From Candidatus Pelagisphaera phototrophica (lineage in GTDB: Bacteria; Verrucomicrobiota; Verrucomicrobiia; Opitutales; Opitutaceae): 64,000 nucleotides of DNA. The stretch lies in contig NZ_CP076039.1 of the NCBI RefSeq assembly GCF_014529625.1, positions 2,976,001 through 3,040,000 on the forward strand, given 5' to 3'. Shown here one piece after another: positions 7,785 to 15,479 of this stretch. Within the stretch, counting starts at the first letter, position 1. Each line of letters starts with the position of its first letter. Both the position numbers and the translations under genes were made by a program. The notes under the pieces are model-generated. The model saw only the letters and a list, made by a program, of their open reading frames with translations. It made no database searches and was not told the origin of the DNA.

Positions 7785-9890
7785 ATGCCCATTCAACTTC
7801 AGGATTTTGCGAAACAGGTCCTGTTCGGCGAGACGTTGGAAGAAAAACTGAGTTTTCCGCGTAGCGAAATCATAGATACTCTACCTGGCAGTCCGATCAA
7901 GACTCCGCGTAAGTTGTCCCGGCCTCACCATTTGAGGCTCCACGAAGATGGCGTTAAACCGAGCCACCCCAGTAACGCCAAACTCGTAGATGAAAGGGAA
8001 CGAGGCCGCCTTCTCCACTTTTTCGGCAATCACGAGTTACTTGCAACCGAGCTCATGGCTTTGGTTTTACTCAAGTTTCCCGAGGCTCCTTCCAGCTTCC
8101 GACTCGGCGTCCTCGAAACATTAAAAGAAGAGCAAATCCACACGCAGCTCTACATTCATCGCATGAAGCAGTGTGGGGTGGAATTTGGCGAACTTCCGCT
8201 AAGCGACTACTTTTGGAAAAGTGTGTCTTCCATGGAGGATCCTTTGGATTACGTGACCCGACTTTCGCTTACTTTCGAACAAGCCAATCTGGACTACTCC
8301 TTTGAGTACAAAAAAACTTTCGAATCCGTGGGAGACGATGTGACCGCCGGTCTTCTCGATCGAATTTACCGCGACGAGATTCAACATGTCGGTTTTGGAT
8401 TGAAATGGTTTCGACGCTGGAAAGATTCCGGGAGGACCGACTGGGAGGTCTTTCGAAAGCGACTTGTCTTTCCGCTATCCCCCTCTAGGGCCAAAGGCAG
8501 TTGTTACAACATTGACGGCAGAATTCAAGCGGGTCTCGACGATGCATTCATCAGCGACCTGCAAGTTTTTCACCAATCGAGAGGAAGGACCCCATCCGTA
8601 CTTTGGTTTAATCCAGATGCGGAGCGCTACGCTGCCGAAGACCCCGCCAACGAACTTTCAATGGAGCGAACTCAACTACAAGATGATTTGGAAATCCTAC
8701 CTCTTTTCTATTCTCGCCAGGACGACATTCTCCTAATGTCCACACCTCCAGAAAAAGAGCATCTGCGTAATATTCAAAATTCGGGCTTTACCCTACCGGA
8801 GATTTTAATCCATGGAGATAAAAAAGCCGCCCCGACCATTCCTCGAAAAATCGGCCAGCTTCGACCATGGAGTTGGACCCCCGACAGCCTTGCCTTTTTC
8901 CGCAATACATTTGTATCCCTCACACGTCCTATTCAATTGGGTACTTTATGGAACGCTTCTATTCGCGATTTGTTCTCCAAGAAATGGAGTGCCCAATGGG
9001 GCAAGCAAATTGCGCGAGAGACTGAAGAGGACGAATGGATCGCTCCAACTGAAGTCTATGGAGAGCCCGTGGCCGATCTAGAAACCCTGAATACGGTTCG
9101 CGGCACATTAAAGGCCCTGGGATATGAAAACGTGGTTTGCAAAGCTCCATTCGGAACAGCCGCGAACGGGAATCGCTGCATTTTTGCCAATGAAATTCTG
9201 GGAGCAAGCACACTCGCATGGCTTTGCAAGCGCTGGAAAGATCAAGGCTACGTAATCGTTGAGCCATGGCTTGATCGGGTATTTGACTTTTCAGTTCAGC
9301 TTGAAGTGGAGACCGACAAAGCGAGGACCATTGCATTTACACGTTTGCTAAACAACCACCGTGGCCAATTCAAAGGTGTGGTCACTTCTAGTTTCTGCCA
9401 GGGGGTAGCTCCGGAGATAACGCGTTTTCTCATGGAGCCAAAAGAAGGAAAACCAAGGGTGTACCACTTCTACGAAACGCTGGTCATCTCCCGCCTTTTC
9501 TCGGAAATGCGCAATTCTGGATACATCGGTCCCCTCGGAATAGATGCGTTCGTTTATCGTTCCCCAATGGGTACGCTCCGACTTAAGACAATTGTTGAGA
9601 TAAATTCGCGCATGACGATGGGTCGTATCGGGTACGAGCTAAGTAAGCGAAATGCCGCTCGATCCGTTGGCTTGTTTCAAATCCTAACTCGCTCCCAGTT
9701 ATCCAAAACGGATACCTCTTCTTTCATCGATTACAGCCGGCAATTGATGGCCCAATACCCTACCGTCTTGACCAAGGAAACCAATCCACGCCTTGTTTCG
9801 AGCTCCAGTCCGTTGAACGACCCGTACACAGCGAAGAAATTCCTAGCAGTCTATCACGTCCGCGAAAAACTCAGCCAGCTCCCAATCTAG
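7785..9890 (+). CDS. Fusion of ferritin-like DUF455 domain and ATP-grasp ligase
   Basis: A 701-residue cytoplasmic protein. Residues about 1-215 form a DUF455 ferritin-like four-helix domain with a full diiron ligand set: Glu89 (or Glu84), E116-x-x-H119, Glu165 and E198-x-x-H201. Residues about 270-440 are a linker or pre-ATP-grasp region of unknown fold. Residues about 440-635 are an ATP-grasp domain: Lys453 in CKAPFGTAANGN, the hinge VEPWLDR with Glu493, Asp587 in GPLGIDAF, and the Mg site EINSRMTMG with Glu605 and Asn607. ATP-grasp enzymes join a carboxylate to an amine or thiol. Diiron DUF455-type domains suggest hydroxylation or desaturation. One protein may therefore both oxidise and ligate a small molecule or peptide; this is inferred. 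No biosynthetic partner gene is adjacent. Confidence 0.8.
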   Translation: MPIQLQDFAKQVLFGETLEEKLSFPRSEIIDTLPGSPIKTPRKLSRPHHLRLHEDGVKPSHPSNAKLVDERERGRLLHFFGNHELLATELMALVLLKFPEAPSSFRLGVLETLKEEQIHTQLYIHRMKQCGVEFGELPLSDYFWKSVSSMEDPLDYVTRLSLTFEQANLDYSFEYKKTFESVGDDVTAGLLDRIYRDEIQHVGFGLKWFRRWKDSGRTDWEVFRKRLVFPLSPSRAKGSCYNIDGRIQAGLDDAFISDLQVFHQSRGRTPSVLWFNPDAERYAAEDPANELSMERTQLQDDLEILPLFYSRQDDILLMSTPPEKEHLRNIQNSGFTLPEILIHGDKKAAPTIPRKIGQLRPWSWTPDSLAFFRNTFVSLTRPIQLGTLWNASIRDLFSKKWSAQWGKQIARETEEDEWIAPTEVYGEPVADLETLNTVRGTLKALGYENVVCKAPFGTAANGNRCIFANEILGASTLAWLCKRWKDQGYVIVEPWLDRVFDFSVQLEVETDKARTIAFTRLLNNHRGQFKGVVTSSFCQGVAPEITRFLMEPKEGKPRVYHFYETLVISRLFSEMRNSGYIGPLGIDAFVYRSPMGTLRLKTIVEINSRMTMGRIGYELSKRNAARSVGLFQILTRSQLSKTDTSSFIDYSRQLMAQYPTVLTKETNPRLVSSSSPLNDPYTAKKFLAVYHVREKLSQLPI

Positions 9891-9917
9891 AGGGCTGCTG
9901 TTATCCACAGCCCCTCT
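9889..9917. terminator. Possible hairpin terminator between converging genes
   Basis: The arms AGAGGGCTG (9889-9897) and CAGCCCCTCT (9908-9917) pair with one bulged base around a 10-base loop. This is immediately after the stop codon of the DUF455/ATP-grasp gene and before the end of the converging VPDTG-CTERM gene. The T-run after it is weak, so it may be a simple hairpin rather than an efficient intrinsic terminator. Confidence 0.4.
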
Positions 9918-9948
9918 TCTACTCGCCGATGATCGCGTTGGCCTTGGG

Positions 9949-10599
9949 TTATATCCCTACCCTTAGCTTTCTCAACAAGCGCATCCCAGCGGCTCCCGCC
10001 CCTAGAAGGGCTATGCCAAACAAGCCTGGACCAGTGTCTGGAACTGATGATGATCCGCCCGGCGTCGTTACCGCTGTATTGACGACCGACTCATACCCCC
10101 AATGCTGCACAGTCGCATTCTGAGAAGAGTCAAAATCAAACTGCAGATAGCCGTAGGTAAAGCTGGATGAAGAAAATTCCGGCACTCGGAAACCCACGTA
10201 GGCGGTTTCATTGCTCAAGGCAGGACCTATGAATCCTCCATCAGACCAAACCTGGTGCGATGGACCTATTTGTTGGTTAGGGCCAACCCAATTACTTACG
10301 GCCGCCGAAGATCCGTTATTAGCGTTACTCCCTGCAGCTATTAAACCAGTACCCATAAAATTTTCGTGAAATATCAAGAAAAAACTTAATTCTCCATGCC
10401 CAGCTGAGGAGATATCAATCGGCGTATCCGGGCCAACCGGTGACCCCAGATCCACCGTTACTAATGCAGCATCTACTTCGGTGCTGCTAACTGCAGCGAC
10501 TCCCGCCGCCGCGGCTGAATACCTCGCCATTCTGGAAGCACGTGAATCTGTCGTTTTTGCTTCGTCTGAATTAGTCTTTACGCTTTCGGATAAATTCAT
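9949..10599 (-). CDS. VPDTG-CTERM (VPDSG-CTERM type) secreted surface protein
   Basis: This 216-residue protein ends in VPDTGPGLFGIALLGAGAAG followed by MRLLRKLR. That is the motif, membrane helix and basic tail of the VPDSG-CTERM class recognised by exosortase-like enzymes in Verrucomicrobiota. Its N-terminus is a long leader with ARYSAAAAGVAAVSSTEVDA, an arrangement common to such proteins. The mature part is rich in Ser, Gly, Asn and Thr and probably forms a small beta-sandwich. No catalytic motif is visible, and an envelope or matrix role is inferred. It is divergent from the first small membrane paralogue and shares with a second such gene (11929-12549) an upstream palindrome at 10637-10656. 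Confidence 0.8.
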   Translation of the reverse strand: MNLSESVKTNSDEAKTTDSRASRMARYSAAAAGVAAVSSTEVDAALVTVDLGSPVGPDTPIDISSAGHGELSFFLIFHENFMGTGLIAAGSNANNGSSAAVSNWVGPNQQIGPSHQVWSDGGFIGPALSNETAYVGFRVPEFSSSSFTYGYLQFDFDSSQNATVQHWGYESVVNTAVTTPGGSSSVPDTGPGLFGIALLGAGAAGMRLLRKLRVGI

Positions 10600-10636
10600 G
10601 AAGACACTAAAGTAACAAATTTTCCACCTACTGTCA

Positions 10637-10656
10637 CCCTGATCGTGCTATCAGGG
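10637..10656. promoter_or_regulatory. Duplicated palindrome in a divergent control region (copy 1)
   Basis: CCCTGAT (10637-10643), loop CGTGCT, ATCAGGG (10650-10656) form a perfect seven-base inverted repeat. It sits 38 bases upstream of a VPDTG-CTERM gene (minus strand) and about 80 bases upstream of a membrane paralogue (plus strand). It is followed by TTCCTTGCAAAAAA. The whole block to 10737 has a near-copy at 12596-12694 in the same divergent arrangement. It could be an operator or a 5'-leader hairpin. Confidence 0.55.
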
Positions 10657-10737
10657 TTCCTTGCAAAAAAGGGTAGGGGTATTGGAGCCATTTCGCTCTT
10701 CCTCTTGATGCAGCTTTTGCTTATCTAGTGCCGCATT

Positions 10738-11259
10738 ATGAAAACAAACACCTTCATCACATTAAGTACAGCAACTGCCAATATCGGAGTCCTTGTCGGA
10801 CTAGTCTTCCTTATTTTTGAACTAAGACAGAACTCAGCCATTGCTTTGTCTCAAATGACTCAGGAGAGAGCGGCCATGTTAGTTGATCAAAACATTGCTT
10901 ATGTAACCAACCAAGAGATTTCTAAATTAATGGCCCGCATTTATACGCACTTTGATTTCGACTCTGTAACAAAGGATGAATGGGACCAAATAGCTCGTCA
11001 CGAGATTATTGTAAGAACACGTCAGCGAGATATCTGGTTTCAGTATAGCAAGGGCTTAATCGACGAAGAAGTCTACCTATTAGCCATCAATAGTGCTGCG
11101 AATCGACTTCCCTTGTGGGAATGGTTGAAAATCCCTCTCCCAGGTAAATTCACGAAAGATGTAGCTAATAGATCGAAAGAAGAGGGCTTTCAAGGAAGCC
11201 CAATCCGAACTAAATTTATTGAGTGGTCTAAAAATAACAAAAGCCCGTACGAGATATAG
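10738..11259 (+). CDS. Small membrane-anchored protein, paralogue 1 of 5
   Basis: A protein of 173 residues. The N-terminal segment MKTNTFITLSTATAN plus GVLVGLVFLIFELRQNS gives one membrane span ending in the ELRQN motif. A cytoplasmic, mostly helical domain of about 135 residues follows, containing DEW..I...E, DIWFQYSKGLIDEEVY and LPLWEWLKI. The same plan (span, xLRQN, then FQY..G..DE..Y) occurs in many marine bacterial proteins of unknown function. It is nearly identical at its start to paralogue 3 (12695-13243), and the identity falls off after the span. It lies 85 bases before paralogue 2 on the same strand, so co-transcription is likely. No enzymatic residues are evident. Confidence 0.75.
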   Translation: MKTNTFITLSTATANIGVLVGLVFLIFELRQNSAIALSQMTQERAAMLVDQNIAYVTNQEISKLMARIYTHFDFDSVTKDEWDQIARHEIIVRTRQRDIWFQYSKGLIDEEVYLLAINSAANRLPLWEWLKIPLPGKFTKDVANRSKEEGFQGSPIRTKFIEWSKNNKSPYEI

Positions 11260-11319
11260 GTCTTCGGTAGTGTTGAAATAAAGCCACGGTTTATGCCCAA
11301 AAAGTTTGTGCTAGGCAGA

Positions 11320-11342
11320 TGTCTCCATTAATCGGGGAGGCA
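11320..11342 (+). promoter_or_regulatory. RBS-hiding hairpin before paralogue 2
   Basis: TGTCTCC (11320-11326) pairs with GGAGGCA (11336-11342) through a nine-base loop, with one G-U pair. The 3' arm contains the Shine-Dalgarno GGAGG, four bases before the ATG at 11345. Folding would block ribosome binding. The matching site before paralogue 4 has C in place of the wobble T, so pairing is conserved although the sequence changed. Confidence 0.55.
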
Positions 11343-11344
11343 TT

Positions 11345-11872
11345 ATGAAATCCAACACAGTCCAAATTCTCACTACAGTACTTAGTAACGTCGCCGTATT
11401 AGCTGGCCTTGTATTCCTTATCTTTGAGTTGAGGCAAAACTCAGCAATTGCTCTGTCTGAGATAAGACAAGAAAGAAACTTAAATATGACCGATCATAGC
11501 TTGGCCAACGCTAGAAATGAAAAGTTTTCTGGTTTGCTCGGAAAACTTACTGTTGCTTGTGCTTTTGATGAAATAACAGAAATTGAATGGTATCAGATTA
11601 TTCAATACGAAAAAGGAATTAAAGCTCGTATCACCGACGTCTGGTTCCAGTACGAACAAGGCTTCATGGATAATCTCGCTTATAAAAATTCTCTAAGATA
11701 TGCTGCTAATAGCGAGAGCCTTTGGGCCTTTCTCGGAATTTCTCCATTTCCCCAACCTTCTTTTGTAGAGGACCTAGAGACTCTAAAGTCCAGCGACGAC
11801 TTTCAGCACAGCCGTTTTTCAACCAAATTTACGCAATGGGTTGATGGGAAAAAGACCCTAGCTCAGTACTAG
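11345..11872 (+). CDS. Small membrane-anchored protein, paralogue 2 of 5
   Basis: A 175-residue member of the same family as its neighbours. It has a short N-terminal MKSNTVQILTTVLSNVAV, a membrane span ending LVFLIFELRQNSAIAL, then a soluble helical domain with EIEWYQIIQYE, DVWFQYEQGFMDNLAY and a tryptophan near LWAFLG. The first 66 bases are almost identical to paralogue 4 (13332-13865), with only two mismatches seen, but the soluble domains share little beyond the family pattern. The start is fixed by a strong GGAGG four bases upstream, which lies in a hairpin. Function is unknown. Membrane sensing or an immunity-like role is possible but has no direct support. Confidence 0.75.
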   Translation: MKSNTVQILTTVLSNVAVLAGLVFLIFELRQNSAIALSEIRQERNLNMTDHSLANARNEKFSGLLGKLTVACAFDEITEIEWYQIIQYEKGIKARITDVWFQYEQGFMDNLAYKNSLRYAANSESLWAFLGISPFPQPSFVEDLETLKSSDDFQHSRFSTKFTQWVDGKKTLAQY

Positions 11873-11928
11873 GGTTTATCAACAGCCCCCAGAAAAAATT
11901 GTCCCCCAAAGGACTTATGAAGATTTTC

Positions 11929-12549
11929 TTACCCCAGCTCGCGTCTAGCAAAGGCTAGAGCCGCTACCCCAGCTCCTAGAAGGGCTGCTGTGGAGCCTGT
12001 GTCGGGGACGGCTGTTGAGCCTGTGCCAGGGACGCCTGATGTAGATGTCGTACCCTGAGGATCGCCAAAAGGATAACCTCCCTCATCTCTGTCAAATCCC
12101 CACGTTAATATCAACGATGAAATTTCCGATGGAACAAATACATCGGTTCCTGACCATGTAATTGAGATTGCAGAAGTAACCGTATCTCCAGCTGACAGCG
12201 CTTCGCTGAACTGAATTAATAAACCGTCACCCATGCCTCCGTAGTTGTCTTGATAAGTCACATTAGTGGGGGATTGTCCACCAATTGCTCCGCTAAACTC
12301 AACGGTGTCGACTGTGCCAACTATGTAGTCCCAGTTTTCGTCACTAGCATCCATTAGCCAAAGGAAACTGGCTTGGATGCCCGTTGGAGGATTAGCTGTT
12401 GCATCTAGGGTAGCAAGCCCTTCAGGAATACCGATGGTTAATTCATCATTGGTGAATGTATCGATGTTAAAAATCAAAGCTGCCGATGCCGAAGCAGGGA
12501 GAAGTGACAACAGGAGACTGATTTTGAGCAGATTCGCGTAAAGTTTCAT
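11929..12549 (-). CDS. VPDTG-CTERM (VPDSG-CTERM type) secreted protein
   Basis: This 206-residue protein has a clear signal peptide (MKLYANLLKISLLLSLLPAS, cleavage near ASASA-A). The mature region is beta-rich and has an LTWGFDRDEGGYPFG segment. The C-terminus reads VPDTGSTAALLGAGVAALAF followed by ARRE, the VPDSG-CTERM-type sorting signal. A Gly/Thr/Ser/Val-Pro repeat precedes the motif (GVPGTGSTAVPDTG), so the sorting box looks partly duplicated. The ATG at 12549 is preferred over one 99 bases upstream because it starts the signal peptide and has GAGGGA before it. It is divergent from paralogue 3 and converges with paralogue 2, repeating the gene arrangement 2 kb to the left. Confidence 0.8.
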   Translation of the reverse strand: MKLYANLLKISLLLSLLPASASAALIFNIDTFTNDELTIGIPEGLATLDATANPPTGIQASFLWLMDASDENWDYIVGTVDTVEFSGAIGGQSPTNVTYQDNYGGMGDGLLIQFSEALSAGDTVTSAISITWSGTDVFVPSEISSLILTWGFDRDEGGYPFGDPQGTTSTSGVPGTGSTAVPDTGSTAALLGAGVAALAFARRELG

Positions 12550-12595
12550 TGTATTTCCCTCATGCATGTATCGCGCCATCTGAAGCAAAATGCAT

Positions 12596-12613
12596 CCTGA
12601 TCGTGCTATCAGG
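12596..12613. promoter_or_regulatory. Duplicated palindrome in a divergent control region (copy 2)
   Basis: CCTGAT (12596-12601), loop CGTGCT and ATCAGG (12608-12613) repeat the palindrome at 10637-10656 with the same loop and the same TTCCTTGCAAAAAA after it. It again lies between a VPDTG-CTERM gene on the minus strand (46 bases upstream of its ATG) and a membrane paralogue on the plus strand (81 bases upstream). Confidence 0.55.
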
Positions 12614-12694
12614 GTTCCTTGCAAAAAAAGTAGGCGTATCGGAGCCACTTAGCTCTTCCTCTCAATGCGGCTTACCCTTAATTAATGCCGTATT

Positions 12695-13243
12695 ATGAAA
12701 ACAAACACCTTCATCACATTAAGCACAGCAACTGCCAACGTCGGGGTCCTTGTAGGACTGGTCTTCCTTATCTTTGAAATTAAACAAAATTCTGCCATCG
12801 CTCTTTCTCAGATTAGGCAAGAGAGATCCTTGAGTGGGATTGCTGAGTATTCTTCTTACGCTCAAAATCAAGCATTCTCAAGATTGATAGGTCGCGGATT
12901 GCGGAACGCCGAATTTGATTCAATCTCTCCGGACGAATGGCACCAAGTTTATAACTTGGAATTAGCCAGAATGACGAGGATTGAAGACGTCTTTTTTCAG
13001 TACCAAGAAGGACTAATTGACGAGAGCGTATACCGATTTAGTATGGCAATGGCCGCAGGCAAAATGCCAATTTGGAAGTGGCTGAAGATAGTATCAGTAA
13101 ATCCGGATTTTTCCGCTGCTGTCGATGCTTTCATGGATACACCGGAATACGTACCTTCTCAATCTTCAACCATCTTCAAAGAATGGGCTAAGTCAAATGA
13201 AAGTCCTATGCGGGGATTAGGAGTGCCGAGATTTATTCAGTAA
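12695..13243 (+). CDS. Small membrane-anchored protein, paralogue 3 of 5
   Basis: A 182-residue protein whose first 30 residues (MKTNTFITLSTATAN, then V-GVLVGLVFLIFE) match paralogue 1 with one or two changes. After the membrane span it has IKQNSAIALSQIRQERS, DEWHQVYNLELAR, DVFFQYQEGLIDESVY and PIWKWLK. These are the family landmarks in a largely different sequence. The conserved leader and variable body suggest either partial gene conversion of the 5' end or selection to keep the membrane part. A weak inverted repeat (12665-12671 with 12687-12693) lies just before the ATG, with no strong Shine-Dalgarno. Paralogue 4 follows 88 bases later. Confidence 0.75.
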   Translation: MKTNTFITLSTATANVGVLVGLVFLIFEIKQNSAIALSQIRQERSLSGIAEYSSYAQNQAFSRLIGRGLRNAEFDSISPDEWHQVYNLELARMTRIEDVFFQYQEGLIDESVYRFSMAMAAGKMPIWKWLKIVSVNPDFSAAVDAFMDTPEYVPSQSSTIFKEWAKSNESPMRGLGVPRFIQ

Positions 13244-13306
13244 TAGGGTCTCCAACTGTGTTTGAATAAAGCACCGCTTCTTCCCAATAAGTTTGTGCTT
13301 TGAGGG

Positions 13307-13329
13307 TGCCTCCATTAATGCTGGAGGCA
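13307..13329 (+). promoter_or_regulatory. RBS-hiding hairpin before paralogue 4
   Basis: TGCCTCC (13307-13313) and GGAGGCA (13323-13329) form a perfect seven-base stem with a nine-base loop. The Shine-Dalgarno GGAGG (13323-13327) is in the 3' arm and ends four bases before the ATG at 13332. It has the same position, stem length and loop length as the hairpin before paralogue 2. Confidence 0.6.
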
Positions 13330-13331
13330 TT

Positions 13332-13865
13332 ATGAAATCCAACACAGTCCAAATTCTCACTACAGTACTTAGTAACGTCGCCGTTTTAGCTGGCCTTGTT
13401 TTCCTTATCTTTGAGCTAAGACAGAATTCTGACATAGCCATGTCTCAAGCAAGACAACAGAGAAACCTGAATTTGCACCAAGCTTCACTCGCCAATGCTC
13501 GCAATCATGAATTCTCAGAACTTCTCGGCCGAGTCTACCGTGACCATAATTTTGACTCATTAAGCGGGGAGGAGTGGCAGAAAATTTTTTTGTATGAAAG
13601 AGCGAATATCATGAATCTTGGAAATATCCGCTTTCAGTGGAATATGGGCCTGATGGATGAAACTCCCTACAACGGTCAGTTACGCAAAGCCGCCAATTCG
13701 GAGGAGTTTTGGCAGTGGCTCGGTGGGCTACGCGTTCCCCACGTCGACTTTTGGGAAGATGTGGATGAATTAAAGAATCAACCAAGCTTCAGTTGGCACC
13801 CATTCACGTTGGCTTTTAGAGAATGGTCTAAAGACAAGGATCCTCTGGCTAGAGCCTTTTACTAG
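13332..13865 (+). CDS. Small membrane-anchored protein, paralogue 4 of 5
   Basis: The protein is 177 residues from the ATG at 13332. That start is chosen over an in-frame ATG 39 bases upstream because GGAGG precedes it and because it aligns with paralogue 2. The leader and membrane span (MKSNTVQILTTVLSNVAVLA...LVFLIFELRQNS) are shared with paralogue 2 almost base for base. The soluble part has LSGEEWQKIFLYERAN, IRFQWNMGLMDETPYN, EEFWQWLG and a C-terminal EWSKDKDPLARAFY. Function is unknown. With paralogue 3 it forms the second copy of a two-gene unit whose first copy is paralogues 1 and 2. Confidence 0.75.
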   Translation: MKSNTVQILTTVLSNVAVLAGLVFLIFELRQNSDIAMSQARQQRNLNLHQASLANARNHEFSELLGRVYRDHNFDSLSGEEWQKIFLYERANIMNLGNIRFQWNMGLMDETPYNGQLRKAANSEEFWQWLGGLRVPHVDFWEDVDELKNQPSFSWHPFTLAFREWSKDKDPLARAFY

Positions 13866-13940
13866 ACTGGCTTCAAAACCTTTGAGCTAATCGTCCGCCA
13901 ATTGTCCCATCCATTCTCTCAGCTTGTCTAGCCTCGGCTA

Positions 13941-14909
13941 CTACCCTCCCAACATCTCTGGGTGATCCTTGTTAATCTTAGTGAGTATCTGTATCGACTG
14001 ATCGATCTCTTCCTCGGTCAGTTCCTCGTTTAGCATAGTTAAAATCTCCCCCGCACCTTCAATGCGTTTAGCAAAGGCGACGGTGGCCCAGACATTTGCA
14101 ACAACTCTATCCTGTTCTATCCCCCCGCCGTACAGGTACATCAGTGATAGACAAAAAGCAGAGCTGCCATCTCCCTGCCTAGCGGCTAGGTTGAACCAAA
14201 GAGCAGCTTGCTCACTGTCTTTATCAACTCCCCAGCCATCTCGGTATAAAACCCCCATCAAAAACATTGAATCAACGTGGCCTCTCTCAGCACCTTCTCT
14301 GACTAAGGCTACTCTCTCTTCTGATGGCGGCTGGTCGTCTTCTGTCGGCGGAATGGAATTATCTCCAGCCAGATCGGCATTGGCCTTCATCATCTGTTGG
14401 GCTAGTTCCTGTGCCTCCTTAATTTCCTTACCTTCTAAGTACTCCTCTAAAGATTTTTCCAAGTTCTCACCACCTTCCCAACCATTGGCAGCAGCGACAA
14501 AAAGCCACGCATACCCCTTTTGGCCATCTTGCTCTACGCCCTTGCCCTCAATATAGCTTAGGCCTATCCGCACTTGGCTTGATAGGTGGCCTTTGTTTGC
14601 AGCTTTCTCAAAGCACTTAAAAGCTTCCTCAGGATTCTTGGCTACGCCCTGTCCCTCATCATAACAGATACCAAGTCTCCAATAATTCTCGGCACTTCCT
14701 TCCTCTGCTGCTTTTTTAAACCATTTAAATCCCTCAGGTTTATCTTCAGGGACGCCATCACCTAACATGTAAGCACTACCGAGGCTGTACTGTGCAGCCG
14801 TTGACCAAGAGCTTTCCTCAAGCCACTCGGCAACTTGCTCTGGACTCCTTCCCGCTACTGAAAACTGAATACAAAGGGGGAGAGCAAGGAATAGGAGACG
14901 CAACACCAC
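13941..14909 (-). CDS. Secreted Sel1-repeat protein
   Basis: A 322-residue protein with a short signal peptide (MVLRLLFLALPLCIQFSVA) and at least five Sel1-like repeats. Two blocks, about 40-150 and 205-290, are joined by an acidic, proline-containing linker (IPPTEDDQPPSEE). Repeats such as AQYSLGSAYMLGDGVPED and YWRLGICYDEGQGVAKN show the A..LG..Y..G.GV pattern. Sel1 repeats form alpha-solenoids that bind other proteins, commonly in the periplasm or at the envelope. No catalytic residues are seen. It faces the membrane paralogues on both sides (convergent with paralogue 4, divergent from paralogue 5), so it may share their theme, but this is only positional. A second, single-repeat Sel1-type protein is at 21749-22378. 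Confidence 0.85.
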   Translation of the reverse strand: MVLRLLFLALPLCIQFSVAGRSPEQVAEWLEESSWSTAAQYSLGSAYMLGDGVPEDKPEGFKWFKKAAEEGSAENYWRLGICYDEGQGVAKNPEEAFKCFEKAANKGHLSSQVRIGLSYIEGKGVEQDGQKGYAWLFVAAANGWEGGENLEKSLEEYLEGKEIKEAQELAQQMMKANADLAGDNSIPPTEDDQPPSEERVALVREGAERGHVDSMFLMGVLYRDGWGVDKDSEQAALWFNLAARQGDGSSAFCLSLMYLYGGGIEQDRVVANVWATVAFAKRIEGAGEILTMLNEELTEEEIDQSIQILTKINKDHPEMLGG

Positions 14910-15014
14910 CTTAAGTTATCCCCCATTCTAAATCCTTCAAGGGTTCTCTTCCCTTTTTGAAAAATAGTTTCCCTTTTGCGAGACGAATGAGTAAAGGAAG
15001 GCAGAATAATACCA

Positions 15015-15479
15015 ATGATGAAAGTAAAGGTGAGTTTTGACACGTGGTTACAGCTACTTGGCATGTTAGGTGTATTGGGCGGCTTGATCGCGTTGGTCAT
15101 CGAGCTGAACCAATCACAGAAATTAGCTCGAGCTACTGCTTATCAAGTAAGGGTATCAGAAATTCAAGAAGCTCAAAGGGAGCTTGCACTATCAGAGGAT
15201 TTGGCCGCCATTCTTCACAGGTTTGATTCTGAAGGGGTTGACTCTCTCACGGCTGACGAGAAGGGTAGAGTAGTAGCATGGAATTTGGCAATACAGTGGC
15301 GGATGCAAGGACAGTTTTATCAGTATGAGCAAGGTTTTCTTGAAGAAGCCGCCATGCAGAGAACCCTCGACGGCCTAGCAAATGGTATTTATGCGAGGTG
15401 GGAGCAACTTGGTTTGACGGATAGGATTCACCCAGCTGCTTGGAAAAACACGATTATAGCGAGATTAAATCAAGAATGA
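15015..15479 (+). CDS. Small membrane-anchored protein, paralogue 5 of 5 (distant)
   Basis: A 154-residue protein with the family plan. The N-terminal membrane span (LLGMLGVLGGLIALVIEL) ends with NQSQKLARA in place of RQNSAIAL. A helical soluble part follows, with FDSEGVDSLTADEKGRVVAW, FYQYEQGFLEEAAM and YARWEQLG. It is shorter and shows no base-level match to paralogues 1-4, so it is an older relative rather than part of the recent duplication. The start has ATGATG in frame, and the first is used. It is divergent from the Sel1-repeat gene, with about 105 bases between them. Function is unknown. Confidence 0.65.
   Translation: MMKVKVSFDTWLQLLGMLGVLGGLIALVIELNQSQKLARATAYQVRVSEIQEAQRELALSEDLAAILHRFDSEGVDSLTADEKGRVVAWNLAIQWRMQGQFYQYEQGFLEEAAMQRTLDGLANGIYARWEQLGLTDRIHPAAWKNTIIARLNQE

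Noticed and set aside
10660..10665. Sigma-54 -12 element (TTGCA) near the duplicated palindrome
   Set aside because: No GG at the required ten-base spacing upstream is found in either copy, so a sigma-54 promoter is not supported.
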